From the NCBI RefSeq assembly GCF_036812735.1, contig NZ_CP117523.1, positions 3,348,001 through 3,412,000 on the forward strand: 64,000 nt of DNA, written 5' to 3'. This DNA is from Terrisporobacter glycolicus ATCC 14880 = DSM 1288 (GTDB lineage Bacteria; Bacillota; Clostridia; Peptostreptococcales; Peptostreptococcaceae). This document shows, piece after piece, positions 63,347 through 64,000 of the stretch (position 1 is the stretch's first letter; every line of letters starts with the position of its first letter). Below the pieces are notes generated by a model, which was given only the letters and a program-made list of their open reading frames with translations, was not told the origin of the DNA and ran no database searches. Position numbers and translations under genes: made by a program.

Positions 63347-63718
63347 TTATTGTTTACTATATTTCATGTATTTAGGTATTGCTCCTCTTACTCCACCTGT
63401 TGGGTCAATTACGTCTCCATTGAATCTAGGCATTAAATGTATATGAACATGAAATACTGTTTGCCCACCCGCTTCATTTACATTGACTCCCACATTATAT
63501 CCATTGGGACTGTATTTTTCATCTAGTAATTCTTTGCCTTTATCTACTAAATCAAATATTGCCTCTCTTTCTTCTTTGGTTATATCAAAGAAGTTTGCAA
63601 CATGACGCTTTGGTATTACTAACATATGACCTGGTGTTGCTGGAAATTTATCAAAAATAGCATAAGCAAGGTCATTTTCCAGTACATAATCTTTTATTTC
63701 ACAAAATATACAACTCAA
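63347..63718 (-). CDS. HIT-family (Hint-like) nucleotide hydrolase
   Basis: 123-aa histidine-triad protein. CIFCEIKDYVLENDLAYAIFD at the start carries the zinc-binding Cys pair, PATPGHMLVIPKRHV the nucleotide pocket, and HVHIHLMPRF the triad. Acts on nucleotide phosphoramidates or dinucleotides. TTG start with AAGGAGG 6 nt upstream. Single gene. Confidence 0.93.
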   Translation of the reverse strand: MSCIFCEIKDYVLENDLAYAIFDKFPATPGHMLVIPKRHVANFFDITKEEREAIFDLVDKGKELLDEKYSPNGYNVGVNVNEAGGQTVFHVHIHLMPRFNGDVIDPTGGVRGAIPKYMKYSKQ

Positions 63719-63772
63719 TTTACTTCCTCCTTACTTTTTCTATTTAATTTTTCCAATAAATATTTTATCAAT

Positions 63773-64000
63773 TTATTCTATTCCACTATTTATTTCTGAA
63801 TCTGGTACATTACCACCATTATCCCCACCATTATCCCCACCATTACCTTCATCTGGATTAGGATTAGGTGTTGGTGTTTCTTCTCCTCCATTATTTGAGT
63901 TATCGTCTCCTGGATTAGAAGGTTCTTTATCGTTGTCTTGTGATGGCGGTACTACGGTATTATTACCATTACTACTATTGTTTCCGCTATTATTGTTTCC
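63773..64000 (-). CDS. C-terminal tail of a protein running off the window (low-complexity Asn/Gly/Pro)
   Basis: Partial frame, 75 codons plus TAA at 63773-63775, open to the window edge. Contents are Gly-Asn repeats (GNNNSGNNSSNG), Pro-rich ETPTPNPNPDEG and NGGDNGGDNGG near the end. Such tails occur at the C-terminus of clostridial class A penicillin-binding proteins and other surface proteins, so a PBP is a reasonable but unproven guess. A 12-nt unit repeats at about 63813-63840. Confidence 0.55.
   Translation of the reverse strand, partial: GNNNSGNNSSNGNNTVVPPSQDNDKEPSNPGDDNSNNGGEETPTPNPNPDEGNGGDNGGDNGGNVPDSEINSGIE

Noticed and set aside
63813-63840. CRISPR-like short repeats at the window end
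   Set aside because: These are 12-nt codon repeats (Asn-Gly-Gly-Asp) inside an open reading frame, not spaced repeats.

Overview
This 64 kb window is AT-rich and looks like a Gram-positive, spore-forming anaerobe of the Clostridia. I favour the family Peptostreptococcaceae (Clostridioides / Paraclostridium / Paeniclostridium / Romboutsia group). The main reason is a clear homologue of the C. difficile exosporium protein CdeC at 21529-22737. Supporting signs are a SigV/RsiV lysozyme-response locus flanked by two polysaccharide deacetylases and frequent TTG/GTG starts behind strong AGGAGG-type ribosome binding sites. Species is not determined. Nearly everything is chromosomal housekeeping or catabolism; I see no insertion sequence, CRISPR array or prophage, only one lone holin-like gene.

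Layout. 0-7 kb (minus): ilvE, then a run polA-coaE-lytic transglycosylase-lipoprotein-copper chaperone. 7.2 kb: tRNA-Leu(CAA) with promoter and terminator. 7.4-15 kb (minus): a 5'-truncated DUF1848 pseudogene, a lone holin, a chemotaxis receptor, pdxS-pdxT, a lipase-like hydrolase, a phosphoesterase and an orphan lipoprotein. 15.4-18.5 kb (minus): M18 aminopeptidase, DUF896, MocR-type regulator. 18.5-27.6 kb: a sporulation-flavoured block with PHP phosphatase, SpoVB-like flippase, two orphan repeat proteins around cdeC, a structured RNA candidate, two lysine-rich proteins, a zinc phospholipase C-like protein and BirA-controlled bioY. 28.4-36.4 kb (minus): a complete hut pathway (hutH, hutU, ftcD, hutI, fchA) converting histidine to glutamate, ammonia and methenyl-THF, beside a LacI/CcpA-type regulator. 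36.7-45.7 kb: FUSC membrane protein, PadR pair, a DUF697-like protein, a small zinc-ribbon ORF with an in-frame UGA, larC, a MerR/aldo-keto reductase pair and a sulfite/nitrite reductase. 45.9-55.3 kb: a full xylose regulon (xylB, xylA, xylR, xylHGF, galM). 55.6-64 kb (minus): SH3/SGNH wall protein, L-lactate dehydrogenase family enzyme, C39 peptidase, pda-rsiV-sigV-pda, HIT protein and the low-complexity tail of a protein running off the window.

Regulation can be read directly in several places: a BirA operator at bioY, a MerR promoter with a 19-bp spacer and operator palindrome, a PadR-like inverted repeat, a XylR-like palindrome upstream of galM-xylFGH, and three near-identical GTAACAC-N15/16-CATATnnT elements upstream of cdeC and both lysine-rich proteins that fit a mother-cell SigK promoter. 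The observations I rate highest are this shared promoter, the UGA that sits exactly where the zinc-ribbon family has a conserved Cys (selenoprotein candidate versus nonsense mutation), and the roughly 180-nt structured RNA with two repeated arms at 24.0-24.17 kb.
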